Of a stretch of DNA of 64,000 nt, positions 9,079 to 18,206 are shown one piece after another. Source of the stretch: Sunxiuqinia elliptica (lineage in GTDB: Bacteria > Bacteroidota > Bacteroidia > Bacteroidales > Prolixibacteraceae). The position numbers and the translations under genes are program-made. Each line of letters opens with the position of its first letter. Within the stretch, counting starts at the first letter, position 1. The stretch is from the NCBI RefSeq assembly GCF_900113005.1, contig NZ_FONW01000002.1, forward strand, positions 62,001 to 126,000, in the 5' to 3' direction. The notes under the pieces are model-generated. The model was not told the DNA's origin. It made no database searches and saw nothing but the letters and a program-made list of their open reading frames with translations.

Positions 9079-9101
9079 AGATATCTATGGTAGCTGTTAT
9101 T

Positions 9102-10403
9102 TTATACCACGTGTAATTTGAGGTTGGCATTTTCAAAGAAGAATTCATCTTCTTCAAATGCTGGCTCCAAGTCGTCAATCCAAATTGCCCGTGGATTGTA
9201 CTTGGCAAAGAAGGGTCTTCCAACCCAGTCCGGATTTCTCCCTTGCAGGAAGTTCAGTACAAAGACTTTCTCCCCATGGATTTTTTGAATACCTAATACC
9301 TGAACTTTGCCAGGAGCACATGACATGGACGGTCCACGAACCGTGCGGCAAACGCCACTTACCTTTTGAATTGCTTTTTGGTAGGTTTTCCAAGCTTCTT
9401 CAAGCGTCACAGCAAAGTAGTCCTGAGCTCCAGTATTGCGGGCCATGAACATGTAGTAAGGAATGATTCCCAAGTTTACTTGCTCGCGCCACATTTTTGA
9501 CCATAGTTCTGGATCATCATTAATATTTTTCAGCAATGGAGACTGCGACCGGATTTGAACCCCAGCACTTTGCAGATTTTTGATCGCTTGTTTTACGGCT
9601 TCGGTCTCCATCGCACGCGGATGGTTAAAATGAGCCATCACTGAAATGGAGATTCCTCGTTGCGTCACCTTTCTGAAAAGCTTCATCAGCTCTTCGGCAT
9701 CATCATCAGTTGTGAATCGATAAGGCCAGTAGCTCAACGCTTTGGTGCCAATACGAATGGTACGAATGTGATCCAGATCAGCGTCCAAAATGGCGTTGAA
9801 ATAATGTTCAAAAAACTTGGTTTTCATGACTGCTGGATCGCCACCTGTAAACAGAACATCGGTAATTTCAGGATGCGCTTTCAGGTATTGAATCATTAAG
9901 TCAGCCTCTTTCATCGCAAACTTGAAGCTATTGAGTGCAAACTGAGGCCAGCGGAAACAGAACGTACAGTAAGCATGGCAGGTCTGTCCCTGGCTTGGGA
10001 AAAACAGCATGGTCTCACGGTATTTGTGCTGAATACCATTCAATCGAACTCCATTCAGCTCAGGAACATTCGATTCTTGTCCTGCTGGATTTGGATTGAG
10101 TTGAAGCCTAATTTCGTCAACTGCTTTTTTGATTGTTGCTTTGTCAGTGTTGTTTTTTAAAAGAGGTGCGATCTTTTGGTAGTGCTCTTCAGCGAGCATC
10201 CCTTTTTGAGGGAAATTGAGGATAAAAAACGGATCCTCTTCAAAGTTGTCCCAATCGATTAATTCTTCAACGATGTAGTTACTCACTTTGAAAGGTAAAA
10301 CAGTTCCAATAACTTCGATGACAAATTTTTCTTCTTCACTTAATTTTTCTTCAATCTGAGGAATTTGTCTGAAATTACTGAGTGTGTAAGAACGATACTT
10401 CAT
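9102..10403 (-). CDS. KamA-family radical SAM protein (lysine 2,3-aminomutase-like)
   Basis: 433 aa. The 4Fe-4S-binding motif is C142-HAY-C146-TF-C149, the CxxxCxxC of radical SAM enzymes, followed by FTGGDP, the KamA-family glycine-rich SAM-binding segment. A PGK near the C-terminus is a candidate PLP-binding lysine. Lysine 2,3-aminomutases interconvert L-lysine and beta-lysine. No lysine-fermentation partners (kamDE, kdd, kce, kal) lie near, so the substrate is uncertain; EpmB-like modification of EF-P is another possibility, though EpmB is shorter. A structured leader candidate lies upstream at 10448-10500. Confidence 0.85.
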   Translation of the reverse strand: MKYRSYTLSNFRQIPQIEEKLSEEEKFVIEVIGTVLPFKVSNYIVEELIDWDNFEEDPFFILNFPQKGMLAEEHYQKIAPLLKNNTDKATIKKAVDEIRLQLNPNPAGQESNVPELNGVRLNGIQHKYRETMLFFPSQGQTCHAYCTFCFRWPQFALNSFKFAMKEADLMIQYLKAHPEITDVLFTGGDPAVMKTKFFEHYFNAILDADLDHIRTIRIGTKALSYWPYRFTTDDDAEELMKLFRKVTQRGISISVMAHFNHPRAMETEAVKQAIKNLQSAGVQIRSQSPLLKNINDDPELWSKMWREQVNLGIIPYYMFMARNTGAQDYFAVTLEEAWKTYQKAIQKVSGVCRTVRGPSMSCAPGKVQVLGIQKIHGEKVFVLNFLQGRNPDWVGRPFFAKYNPRAIWIDDLEPAFEEDEFFFENANLKLHVV

Positions 10404-10447
10404 GTTACATTTAGTTTTATTAAGTTAATACCACCGGAGTAATAACC

Positions 10448-10500
10448 TATATCATGTGAAAACTGGGGATGCCGTTGCAACCACCTAAAAACATGATATA
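10448..10500 (-). other. 10-bp inverted repeat upstream of the KamA gene
   Basis: TATATCATGT at 10448-10457 and its exact complement ACATGATATA at 10491-10500, separated by 33 nt. The self-complementary octamer GTTGCAAC lies near the centre (10474-10481). It is 45 bp upstream of the KamA start, so it would be in its leader or promoter. No known riboswitch was recognised. Confidence 0.5.
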
Positions 10501-10592
10501 TTACATACTTTTAAGTCCCTTTTTTAACAGCCTTGCGAATTTAGTAAAAAAGGCGGTGAATAGAAAGGAATTTCGACGGTTTATGCCGCTTT

Positions 10593-12020
10593 TTAGTGGC
10601 TTAATTTCTCACTTCTACTTGCGTCAAGTCTCAGAAAGATAAATAGAAGAATGGTAAATGACCATAATGAAGATCCTCCGTAACTAAAGAAGGGAAGGGG
10701 AATTCCAATGACCGGAGCCAAGCCGATAGTCATGCCGATGTTAATAGCCAAATGAAAAAACAGAATACAAGCAACACTATAGCCATAAACCCGACTGAAG
10801 GTTGACCGTTGTCGTTCGGCCAGGTAAATCAAGCGAAGCAAGAGGGTTAGGAAAAGCATCAAGACGGTGGTTGTGCCAATAAACCCCCACTCTTCTCCAA
10901 CGGTACAGAAAATGAAGTCCGTGCTTTGTTCTGGGACAAAGTCAAACTTGGTTTGGGTTCCGTTTAGAAATCCTTTACCGGAGAAACCACCTGACCCAAT
11001 GGCAATTTTACTTTGGTTGACATTATAGCCAATGCCCAGTGGGTCAGACTCAATGCCCAGCACTTCGTTGATACGTGCCTGATGGTGGGGCTCCAGAATA
11101 TTGTTAAAGACATAGTCCACCGAAAAGGTGAAAAATACCAGTCCCAGGTAGATTCCAAGGATCGTTAGCATGTTATACAAGCGGTGCCGAAGTGAGTATA
11201 CGCCGAAGATAATAACGGAGATGATGGTTGAATAAAGTAAAAGTTGGGTAGGAGCGATTTCAAGTTTAAAAATAGAACCTCCAAATAGGAATGCTGCCGA
11301 TAAGCTGGCATAAATCCCCAAGGCTTTGAGTGTCTCGGGCACTTGCTGTCGAATGAAATAATGGAAAAGCAGTGCGCCTATACTTAAAATGATGATGGCG
11401 TGGAAGGGGGACAGCACCATCGTCAGTATGAAAATCAGGGCAGCAACGAAAGCTAGAAAGAGGACAACACCGGATAGCCCCTCCCGAAATAAGACTAAGA
11501 TGAATACGCTGATTACCAGTGCAGAACCGGTGTCGTTCTGCAGGAAAATTAAGGCTACCGGAAGTGCCAGAATCGCACCGATAATCAATAGCGACGAGAT
11601 TTTTTCCATTTTGAAACTATGGGTGCTCATGTATTTAGCTAAAGCTAAGGCCGTTGTGAATTTCACAAACTCAGCCGGCTGTATCGCAAAACCTCCTATC
11701 TGAAACCAAGAGGTGGCTCCTTTTACTTTTGTTCCGAAGAGGAGAACGGCAATAAGCAGCAGGATGGTGATTCCGTAAAAGACGTAGGCAAAGAAAACAT
11801 AAAACTTACTGTCTATAATCAAGAGCATGATGGCAATGACAATCGCGGCTCCAATCCAAATTATTTGCTTCCCATAACGCTGGCTCATGTCCAGGATGCT
11901 GGCATGCTCTTCGTTAAAGACGGCGGCATAAATGTTAATCCAGCCCAGGAAAACGAGAATGAGGTAGAGAATGACTGTTAGCCAATCCAGGTTTGCCCAT
12001 ATGTTGTTTCTTCTTGCCAC
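10593..12020 (-). CDS. rodA: Rod-shape peptidoglycan glycosyltransferase RodA
   Basis: 475 aa, SEDS family. Ten or so transmembrane helices; the C-terminal signature GIPLPFFSYGGSSLWSF is characteristic, and WFQIGGFAIQPAEFVK matches the conserved extracellular loop. RodA polymerises glycan strands from lipid II during elongation and works as a pair with the class B PBP encoded just upstream (4-bp gap). Last gene of the purH-mreBCD-pbp2-rodA run. It is longer than E. coli RodA (about 370 aa), with extra loop sequence around residues 220-300, as is common in Bacteroidota. Confidence 0.95.
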   Translation of the reverse strand: MARRNNIWANLDWLTVILYLILVFLGWINIYAAVFNEEHASILDMSQRYGKQIIWIGAAIVIAIMLLIIDSKFYVFFAYVFYGITILLLIAVLLFGTKVKGATSWFQIGGFAIQPAEFVKFTTALALAKYMSTHSFKMEKISSLLIIGAILALPVALIFLQNDTGSALVISVFILVLFREGLSGVVLFLAFVAALIFILTMVLSPFHAIIILSIGALLFHYFIRQQVPETLKALGIYASLSAAFLFGGSIFKLEIAPTQLLLYSTIISVIIFGVYSLRHRLYNMLTILGIYLGLVFFTFSVDYVFNNILEPHHQARINEVLGIESDPLGIGYNVNQSKIAIGSGGFSGKGFLNGTQTKFDFVPEQSTDFIFCTVGEEWGFIGTTTVLMLFLTLLLRLIYLAERQRSTFSRVYGYSVACILFFHLAINIGMTIGLAPVIGIPLPFFSYGGSSLWSFTILLFIFLRLDASRSEKLSH

Positions 12021-12024
12021 GCGT

Positions 12025-13848
12025 TTATTTCTTTTGAATTGGATTTAACAAGTTTGCTTCATGCATGCGAGTTTCAATAGGAATCCGGCGGGGAGCAATG
12101 CTGTCGTTCAGGTATTTTTCAATGATTAAACTGGCTATTGGGGCACCATAGCGTGATCCCCAAACCCCATGCTCCACATAGACCGAAACGGCAATTTTGG
12201 GGTTGTCTTTAGGGGCGAAAGCAATAAAAACGGAGTGATCAGAACCATGATTATTTTCAACGGTTCCGGTTTTTCCACAAATAATAATGCTGTCCAGTCT
12301 GGATGTATATCGTATACCACTTTCTTCCACAACGGCTTGCATGCCTTCAATGACCGGATCGAAGTGTTCAGGCGAAATGGTGGTTTCATGGCGCTCAAAT
12401 TCTAGTTTCTGTTCCGGGTCTTGGGTATTCCAAACCGACCGAACCAAGTGGGGCGTAATGTAGTGTCCTCTGTTGGCAATGGTTGCTGCTACATTGGCCA
12501 GCTGGAATGGTGTAATTTGTAATTCGCCCTGCCCAATGGCCATCGAGCGTATGGTCAAGGCATTCCAGTGATTGGCTCCATAAAAATAGCTGTAGTAGTC
12601 AGCTTTGGGAATATTGCCCGGAACTTCGTTGCTTAACTCGTTGCCCAACTTAGTTCCTAAACCGAAACTCATGACATGATTTCTCCATACCTCATAGGCA
12701 TCACTGACTTTTTGGTATTTCCTAAAAATTGCGCTAAACGTATGCCAAAAAAATGGGTTGCACGATTCTCGAATGGCATCACGCAGGCTAATGGGAGAAT
12801 AGTGATCGTGGGTACAGCGAATGGGGCGCGAACCTCGTCCGCTACAGCTAAAAGCCGTATGCGTATTAATGGCATCCTCTTCGAGTCCGACTAGAGCGTT
12901 AATGAGTTTGAAAGTAGAGCCTGGAGGATAGAAAGCGCCAACTGCCCGGTTAAACATCGGTAACAAGGTATCTTGATCGAGTTTGGCGTAATTTGCTCCT
13001 CTTGAACGGCCAACCAAAAGCGAGGGATCATAGGTGGGAGCACTTAAAAAGGAGAGTACCTCTCCGGTAGCTGGTTCAATCGCTACAATACTCCCTTTCT
13101 TATTATTCATCAGGTATTCTGCATAGGCCTGCAAGTCAGCGTCAATTGTTGTCGTCAGGTTTTTCCCCAGCACAGCGGATGTGTCCCTACGTCCATTTTG
13201 ATAGCTACCTTTGATTCGGTTATGCACATCAACTAGCTGAAAGCTAACTCCTTTTTGTCCGCGCAATTCTTTTTCGTAGGCTTTTTCCAGGCCAGTAATA
13301 CCGATGTAGTCACCTTGCGAATAGTAAGGATTTTTCTCGATGGTTGACCGATTGACTTCACCGACGTAACCAAGTACGTGAGCCGCTGTTTTCTGAGGAT
13401 ATTCCCGAAGCGTACGTGTTTGAACAAAAAAGCCAGGGTAACGAAATAGTTTCTCTTGAAGGACTGCATAGTTTTCGGGTGAAAGTTGCTTGACAATCAC
13501 CGAGGGTTTATACCTCGAATATCTTTTTGCCTTGTTTAAGGAAGTAATGAAATCCGCTTTCTCAACTTTCAGGATACGGCACAAAGCAGTGGTGTCAAAC
13601 TCGGATAGCTCGCGAGGGGTAACTAGTAAGTCATACGATGCTTTGTTATATACCAGCAATTCACCATGACGATCATAAATGAGGCCTCGGGCCGGATAGC
13701 TTACAACCCTGCGGAGTACATTTTTAGTGGCATATTGTTTATAGTTGCTATCCAGCACCTGAAGTCGGAAAAGGCGAATAGAGAAAATGAGAACCACCAC
13801 GATAAAAATGGCCGCCAGAAAATACTTTCGTTTCGAATAATTATCCAC
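12025..13848 (-). CDS. mrdA: Penicillin-binding protein 2 (elongation transpeptidase)
   Basis: 607 aa. One N-terminal membrane helix (10-25), a PBP dimer domain, then the transpeptidase domain. The three active-site motifs are visible: S311-TFK314, S362-CN364 and KTGT in CGKTGTVEN. It cross-links peptidoglycan in the elongasome with RodA, MreC and MreD, encoded on either side. The 4-bp gaps on both sides imply translational coupling. Confidence 0.95.
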   Translation of the reverse strand: MDNYSKRKYFLAAIFIVVVLIFSIRLFRLQVLDSNYKQYATKNVLRRVVSYPARGLIYDRHGELLVYNKASYDLLVTPRELSEFDTTALCRILKVEKADFITSLNKAKRYSRYKPSVIVKQLSPENYAVLQEKLFRYPGFFVQTRTLREYPQKTAAHVLGYVGEVNRSTIEKNPYYSQGDYIGITGLEKAYEKELRGQKGVSFQLVDVHNRIKGSYQNGRRDTSAVLGKNLTTTIDADLQAYAEYLMNNKKGSIVAIEPATGEVLSFLSAPTYDPSLLVGRSRGANYAKLDQDTLLPMFNRAVGAFYPPGSTFKLINALVGLEEDAINTHTAFSCSGRGSRPIRCTHDHYSPISLRDAIRESCNPFFWHTFSAIFRKYQKVSDAYEVWRNHVMSFGLGTKLGNELSNEVPGNIPKADYYSYFYGANHWNALTIRSMAIGQGELQITPFQLANVAATIANRGHYITPHLVRSVWNTQDPEQKLEFERHETTISPEHFDPVIEGMQAVVEESGIRYTSRLDSIIICGKTGTVENNHGSDHSVFIAFAPKDNPKIAVSVYVEHGVWGSRYGAPIASLIIEKYLNDSIAPRRIPIETRMHEANLLNPIQKK

Positions 13849-13852
13849 GTGC

Positions 13853-14359
13853 TTACTCCTTAAAAATCAGAAATTGACTGATGATAATCAAGATTGAGGT
13901 AAACGCAGCACTCAGCAAGCTGCGTATCAAGGTGTGAATAAAGCCATTGAATGTAAAGGCTTCAACAAAAAAGAGGAATAGGTGGTGTGCTAGGACCAAA
14001 ATTAGGGTGTACCGTAAAAACCAGCCAATTCCCATAAATTTTAAACGGGGTGGGGTATTTACTTCAATGGTGTCGCGGGGTGAAATTAGCGAAATGGTGT
14101 AGGGGCGCAAAAAGGCCAGGAAAGTTGTTGCCGAAGCATGAAAACCCGGGGTATTGCTGAAAATGTCAACCAGGAGTCCGAGAAAGAACCCGAGCAGCAG
14201 CAAAAGGTAACGGGGAGTTTCAAATGGCAGCAAAAGAATAAAAAGAACATACATGTATGGATTAATGTAGCCACTGAACTGAATGTTGTTCAGAAGTAGT
14301 ACCTGTAGCAAAACCAGGACCACCAGCATGATGGTATATTTCAATAAATCTCTAATCAT
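13853..14359 (-). CDS. mreD: Rod shape-determining protein MreD
   Basis: 168 aa, about five transmembrane helices, weakly conserved in sequence as MreD always is; identified by length, topology (GFFLGLLVDIFSNTPGFHA resembles the family G-x-x-x-D-x-x-S block) and position between mreC and pbp2. Start overlaps the end of mreC by 8 bp. Confidence 0.9.
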   Translation of the reverse strand: MIRDLLKYTIMLVVLVLLQVLLLNNIQFSGYINPYMYVLFILLLPFETPRYLLLLLGFFLGLLVDIFSNTPGFHASATTFLAFLRPYTISLISPRDTIEVNTPPRLKFMGIGWFLRYTLILVLAHHLFLFFVEAFTFNGFIHTLIRSLLSAAFTSILIIISQFLIFKE

Positions 14360-15179
14360 TGCTATTCAGGTTTTCCAACATTTTTTGTTCTTCCAGAAAA
14401 TTATTTTTGACCACTTCAACATGTGAAATGGTTTTAAAGTTGCTTGATAATTTAACTTTTACCTGGTAAAAGTTAGCGCCACTATCGTGGTTAAATTCGT
14501 CAATAATTCCGATAAGAATGCCCTCCGGGAAAATGGATGAATAACCACTGGTTGTAATGGTATCTCCAACTGCTAGCTCAACATGAAACGGAATTTCATA
14601 AAGCTGAGCATACTGGTAGTCCGAACCATCCCAGCCTAAAGACCCGAAATAGTTGTTCTTTTTTATTTTAGCAGAAATACGCCAACGTTTGTTTAGTATA
14701 CTTGGCCCCGAACTGTAATGATCTGTAACGTTGGTGACCATTCCGACCAGACCATGCGGCCCAACAATTCCCATGTCTGGCTCAATTCCATCCAGTCGTC
14801 CCTTATTTAAAGTGACGTAATTGTACTGTTTGTTCGCTGAATTGTTGATAATTCGGGCCGGAATAAACTGGTAGGTCGTATCCCGAATAATTGAACTATC
14901 TCGACGACTAAAAATCTCAACAACCTCAAGCTTTTTCAGTTTGGTGTGCAACTGAGCATTAACAGCAGCTAACTCTTCGTTTTGCTGTCGAAGGTAAAAG
15001 TAACTGGTAAAGTCAGCATAGGTTTCCAAAATAGATGCTGTGAACCGGTTACTGGAATTGAGAAATTTAGCTCGTTGAAAATTGTTGTAGTTTACAATCA
15101 ATATCAACGAGATGACTTCCAGCGCCAAAAACAAGAAAACAAAAGAATGTCGAGCAAGAAACTGGAGCAAACTTCTCAT
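14352..15179 (-). CDS. mreC: Rod shape-determining protein MreC
   Basis: 275 aa. N-terminal membrane helix (about 12-30), a coiled coil (about 55-95, QQNEELAAVNAQLHTKLKKLE) and the beta-rich periplasmic domain with the family pattern GPHGLVGMVTNV and GDTITTSGYSSIFPEGILIG. It links MreB to the periplasmic synthesis enzymes. It lies 34 bp after mreB; the gap and the mreB end form a strong hairpin (15197-15232). Confidence 0.94.
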   Translation of the reverse strand: MRSLLQFLARHSFVFLFLALEVISLILIVNYNNFQRAKFLNSSNRFTASILETYADFTSYFYLRQQNEELAAVNAQLHTKLKKLEVVEIFSRRDSSIIRDTTYQFIPARIINNSANKQYNYVTLNKGRLDGIEPDMGIVGPHGLVGMVTNVTDHYSSGPSILNKRWRISAKIKKNNYFGSLGWDGSDYQYAQLYEIPFHVELAVGDTITTSGYSSIFPEGILIGIIDEFNHDSGANFYQVKVKLSSNFKTISHVEVVKNNFLEEQKMLENLNSND

Positions 15180-15196
15180 TAAACAGAAGGTTTTTG

Positions 15197-15232
15197 CTCC
15201 TTCCTACTCAGTTTTACCTGATCAGGAAGGAG
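15197..15232 (-). other. Intercistronic hairpin containing the mreB stop codon
   Basis: CTCCTTCCT (15197-15205) and AGGAAGGAG (15224-15232) form a perfect 9-bp stem; the mreB stop codon (15214-15216) is in the 18-nt loop. On the transcribed strand no U run follows, so it is not a standard terminator. It could instead stabilise the 3' end of an mreB-only mRNA or slow read-through into mreCD. Confidence 0.6.
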
Positions 15233-16236
15233 AATTTATCAACATTTTTTAGTGCGATACCGGTACCTCGGGCCACTGCTCTTAGTGGGTCTTCTGCAAC
15301 GTGGAACGGAATGTTGATTTTTTCGGTCAATCGCTTATCCAACCCACGAAGCAATGCTCCACCTCCAGCCAGGTAAATTCCTTTTGAAACAATATCAGAA
15401 TAGAGCTCTGGAGGTGTTTGCTCCAACGCACTAAGGATGGCTGTTTCAATTTTCGAAATTGATTTTTCCAAACAGTGGGAGATTTCCTGGTATGAAACCG
15501 GCACTTCAATTGGCAAAGCGGTCATCTGGTTTGGTCCCTGAATAACATAGTCATTTGGCGGTTCTTCCAGTTGAGAAAGAGCAGAACCAACATGAATCTT
15601 GATTTCTTCTGCTGTGCGCTCTCCAATTTTGATGTTGTGCTGGTGGCGCATATACTCCATGATGTCGGCGGTAAGGTCATCACCGGCAATACGAATAGAC
15701 TTGTTGGTAACAATACCCCCGAGTGAAATTACGGCAATCTCCGTGGTTCCACCACCGATATCAACGATCATACTTCCTTCAGGAGCTTCAACATCCAGTC
15801 CAATACCAATGGCGGCGGCCATAGGTTCGTAAATCATGTATACTTCCCGACCTCCGGCATGCTCCGAGCTATCTCGTACGGCCCGTATTTCTACCTCCGT
15901 AGAGCCAGAAGGGATACAGACAACCATTTTTAAGGCAGGGGAAAACAGTCTGGATTTGGGATTGATCATCTTGATCATGCCCCTGATCATTTGTTCTGCA
16001 GCGTTAAAATCTGCAATTACTCCATCGCGCAATGGCCTGATGGTTTTTAGGTTGGCATGTGTCTTACCTTGCATTTGGCGCGCTTTCTCACCAATTGCTA
16101 CAAGTTTTTCAGTTTTCAGGTCAATCGTTACAATTGATGGTTCATCCACCACAATTTTATCATTCTGAATGATAATGGTATTGGCAGTCCCAAGGTCAAT
16201 TGCAATCTCCTGGCTTAAGAATGAAAACAATCCCAT
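15214..16236 (-). CDS. mreB: Rod shape-determining actin homolog MreB
   Basis: 340 aa, normal length. Phosphate-1 motif DLGTANTII (15-23), VDIGGGTTEI and LAGGGALLRGL are the actin-fold nucleotide-binding signatures. Forms membrane-bound filaments that position the elongation machinery. Second gene of the operon, 48 bp after purH. Confidence 0.97.
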   Translation of the reverse strand: MGLFSFLSQEIAIDLGTANTIIIQNDKIVVDEPSIVTIDLKTEKLVAIGEKARQMQGKTHANLKTIRPLRDGVIADFNAAEQMIRGMIKMINPKSRLFSPALKMVVCIPSGSTEVEIRAVRDSSEHAGGREVYMIYEPMAAAIGIGLDVEAPEGSMIVDIGGGTTEIAVISLGGIVTNKSIRIAGDDLTADIMEYMRHQHNIKIGERTAEEIKIHVGSALSQLEEPPNDYVIQGPNQMTALPIEVPVSYQEISHCLEKSISKIETAILSALEQTPPELYSDIVSKGIYLAGGGALLRGLDKRLTEKINIPFHVAEDPLRAVARGTGIALKNVDKFSFLIR

Positions 16237-16284
16237 AGTGTATTTCTCCTAACTGTATCTTAATTTCCGCCGCAGCAGTATTTG

Positions 16285-17874
16285 TTAATGTTTAAAGTGT
16301 CGTCTTCCGGTAAACAACATGGCGATACCAAACTCATCACAAGCTTCGATAACTTCGTCATCGCGAATACTTCCACCGGGTTCAACAATGTATTTTACTC
16401 CGTACTCGTTCGCTGCTTCGATGCTGTCGCGGAATGGGAAAAAGGCATCGGAAATTAAGACAGAATCTTCGATGGTAATTCCTTCTTTTAAATTAAAGCG
16501 TGGAATTGTTAATTGACGAAGGCTGTCTAACCGATTGGGTTGCCCCATGCCAGCTCCTGTAAGCCAGAACGAACCGTCGGAATTTTCGGTAACTAAAGCA
16601 ATAGCATTACTCTTCAAATGCTTACATGCTGTAATACCAAACTTGGCCAAGTTCAATTTATTGTTGTCAAATTGAATTTTTGTGACATTTTTAAATTCTT
16701 GATCCATGCCTTCGTCTTCATCCTGTACCAACATCCCTCCGCTGATTGAGCGGTAAAGTTTTTCTCCAGTGGTTTCGGCTTTAATTGGTGTAACTAACAG
16801 GCGAAGATTTTTCTTTTTACTGAATATTTCGAGTGCTTCAGGAGTAAATTCCGGAGCAATAATGATTTCGACGAATTTCTTTCCAAACCAGTTGGCAACA
16901 TCCGCGGTTACTGTGTCAGTGAAACAGATGATTGAACCATAAGCACTGATTGGATCACCGGCCCATGCCAATTCGAGTGACTGCAAAATGTCGTTGGTAA
17001 CAGCCAATCCACAAGGGTTAAGGTGTTTGATGACCGAAACAGCTACTTTGTTGTCGAGGTGAGTCACTGCGTGGTAAGCATCGCTGGCAGCTTTCCAGGA
17101 AGCATCGGCATCCAACAGGTTGTTGTACGAAAGTGCTTTTCCTTGCAGGACTTCAGCGTTTGCCAAAGTTGTTTGGCTGTCGGCGTTGTCAAATTTGTAG
17201 AAGGTAGCTGACTGGTGAGGGTTTTCGCCATAGCGAAGTACATGCCCATCATTCAGGCTAATCCGGTTTGTTTCGGTAATTCCTTCGTTGAAGTAGTTGA
17301 AAATGGCTGAGTCGTAGTGTGATGAAGTCGCAAATGCTTTGCGCGCAAATGCTTTTCGGTCATCCAACGAACTTTCACCGTTTTTCTCATTCAGTAATTG
17401 GATGAAATCATCGTATTGGTTGCGAGACGAAACAATGATGACATCGTTAAAGTTTTTGGCAGCGGCACGAATCAATGCAATGCCACCGATATCAATTTTT
17501 TCAATAATATCTTGTTCGGACGCGCCTGAAGCAACAGTTTCTTCAAACGGATATAAATCAACGATAACCAAGTCAATTTCAGGGATTTCATATTCGGCAA
17601 TCTGTTTTTGGTCGCCTTCATTGTCCCTGCGATTCAAAATTCCTCCGAAAACTTTAGGATGAAGCGTCTTGACGCGGCCTCCCAAAATTGAAGGATAGCT
17701 GGTTAAGCTTTCAACTGCTGTCACTTGAGTTCCTAAACTTTCAATAAATGATTGAGTTCCTCCTGTTGAGTAAATCTGAACACCTAATTGATCAAGTTTT
17801 TTTACGATGGTATCTAGTTTATCTTTATGATAAACCGAGATCAATGCTGATTTAATCTTTTTTAAATCCTTCAT
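16285..17874 (-). CDS. purH: Bifunctional AICAR transformylase/IMP cyclohydrolase
   Basis: 529 aa, the same length as E. coli PurH. N-terminal MGS-like cyclohydrolase domain (STGGTQSFIES, GGRVKTLHP), C-terminal transformylase domain with the signature VIKHLNPCGLAV. It carries out the last two steps of purine synthesis, AICAR to FAICAR to IMP. First gene of the operon that continues with mreB, a linkage often seen in Bacteroidota that may tie nucleotide supply to growth of the wall (inference). Confidence 0.97.
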   Translation of the reverse strand: MKDLKKIKSALISVYHKDKLDTIVKKLDQLGVQIYSTGGTQSFIESLGTQVTAVESLTSYPSILGGRVKTLHPKVFGGILNRRDNEGDQKQIAEYEIPEIDLVIVDLYPFEETVASGASEQDIIEKIDIGGIALIRAAAKNFNDVIIVSSRNQYDDFIQLLNEKNGESSLDDRKAFARKAFATSSHYDSAIFNYFNEGITETNRISLNDGHVLRYGENPHQSATFYKFDNADSQTTLANAEVLQGKALSYNNLLDADASWKAASDAYHAVTHLDNKVAVSVIKHLNPCGLAVTNDILQSLELAWAGDPISAYGSIICFTDTVTADVANWFGKKFVEIIIAPEFTPEALEIFSKKKNLRLLVTPIKAETTGEKLYRSISGGMLVQDEDEGMDQEFKNVTKIQFDNNKLNLAKFGITACKHLKSNAIALVTENSDGSFWLTGAGMGQPNRLDSLRQLTIPRFNLKEGITIEDSVLISDAFFPFRDSIEAANEYGVKYIVEPGGSIRDDEVIEACDEFGIAMLFTGRRHFKH

Positions 17875-17898
17875 TTATAGTCTTTTGAAATTGATGCA

Positions 17899-17906
17899 CA
17901 AAGATA
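17899..17906 (-). promoter_or_regulatory. -7 promoter box of the purH-mre operon
   Basis: Reverse strand TATCTTTG, exact TAnnTTTG, about 25 bp upstream of the purH ATG. The 332-bp divergent gap (17875-18206) otherwise holds only a 7-2-7 inverted repeat, TCAACTT-gt-AAGTTGA, at 18041-18056, and AT-rich sequence. Confidence 0.65.
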
Positions 17907-18206
17907 ATAAAATCGACTGATTTTTCTTTCTGAAAAGAAGCGGAATTCAGGATTTTGTTAACAAAAAGGTAGTTGCAGGTCTGATTTTATTGGATCAGTG
18001 TCGGCATTGCTTTTTAGGGGATTTAGAATAGGACTGTAAATCAACTTGTAAGTTGAATCTGAATCACAATGAAAAAATTTGTTAAGTTTTTTTGTGGATT
18101 GTTTTAAAAACGGCATGCTGACACAGGAGATTGAATTCGTATTTTTTTTGTTTAGAGCATAAGTCGGCTTGGAATATTTATATCTTTATTGATCTAAATT
18201 TACAGC

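Noticed and set aside
10448-10500. SAM riboswitch upstream of the KamA radical SAM gene
   Set aside because: Neither the SAM-I kink-turn/GAUG core nor the SAM-II pseudoknot pattern is present on either strand.
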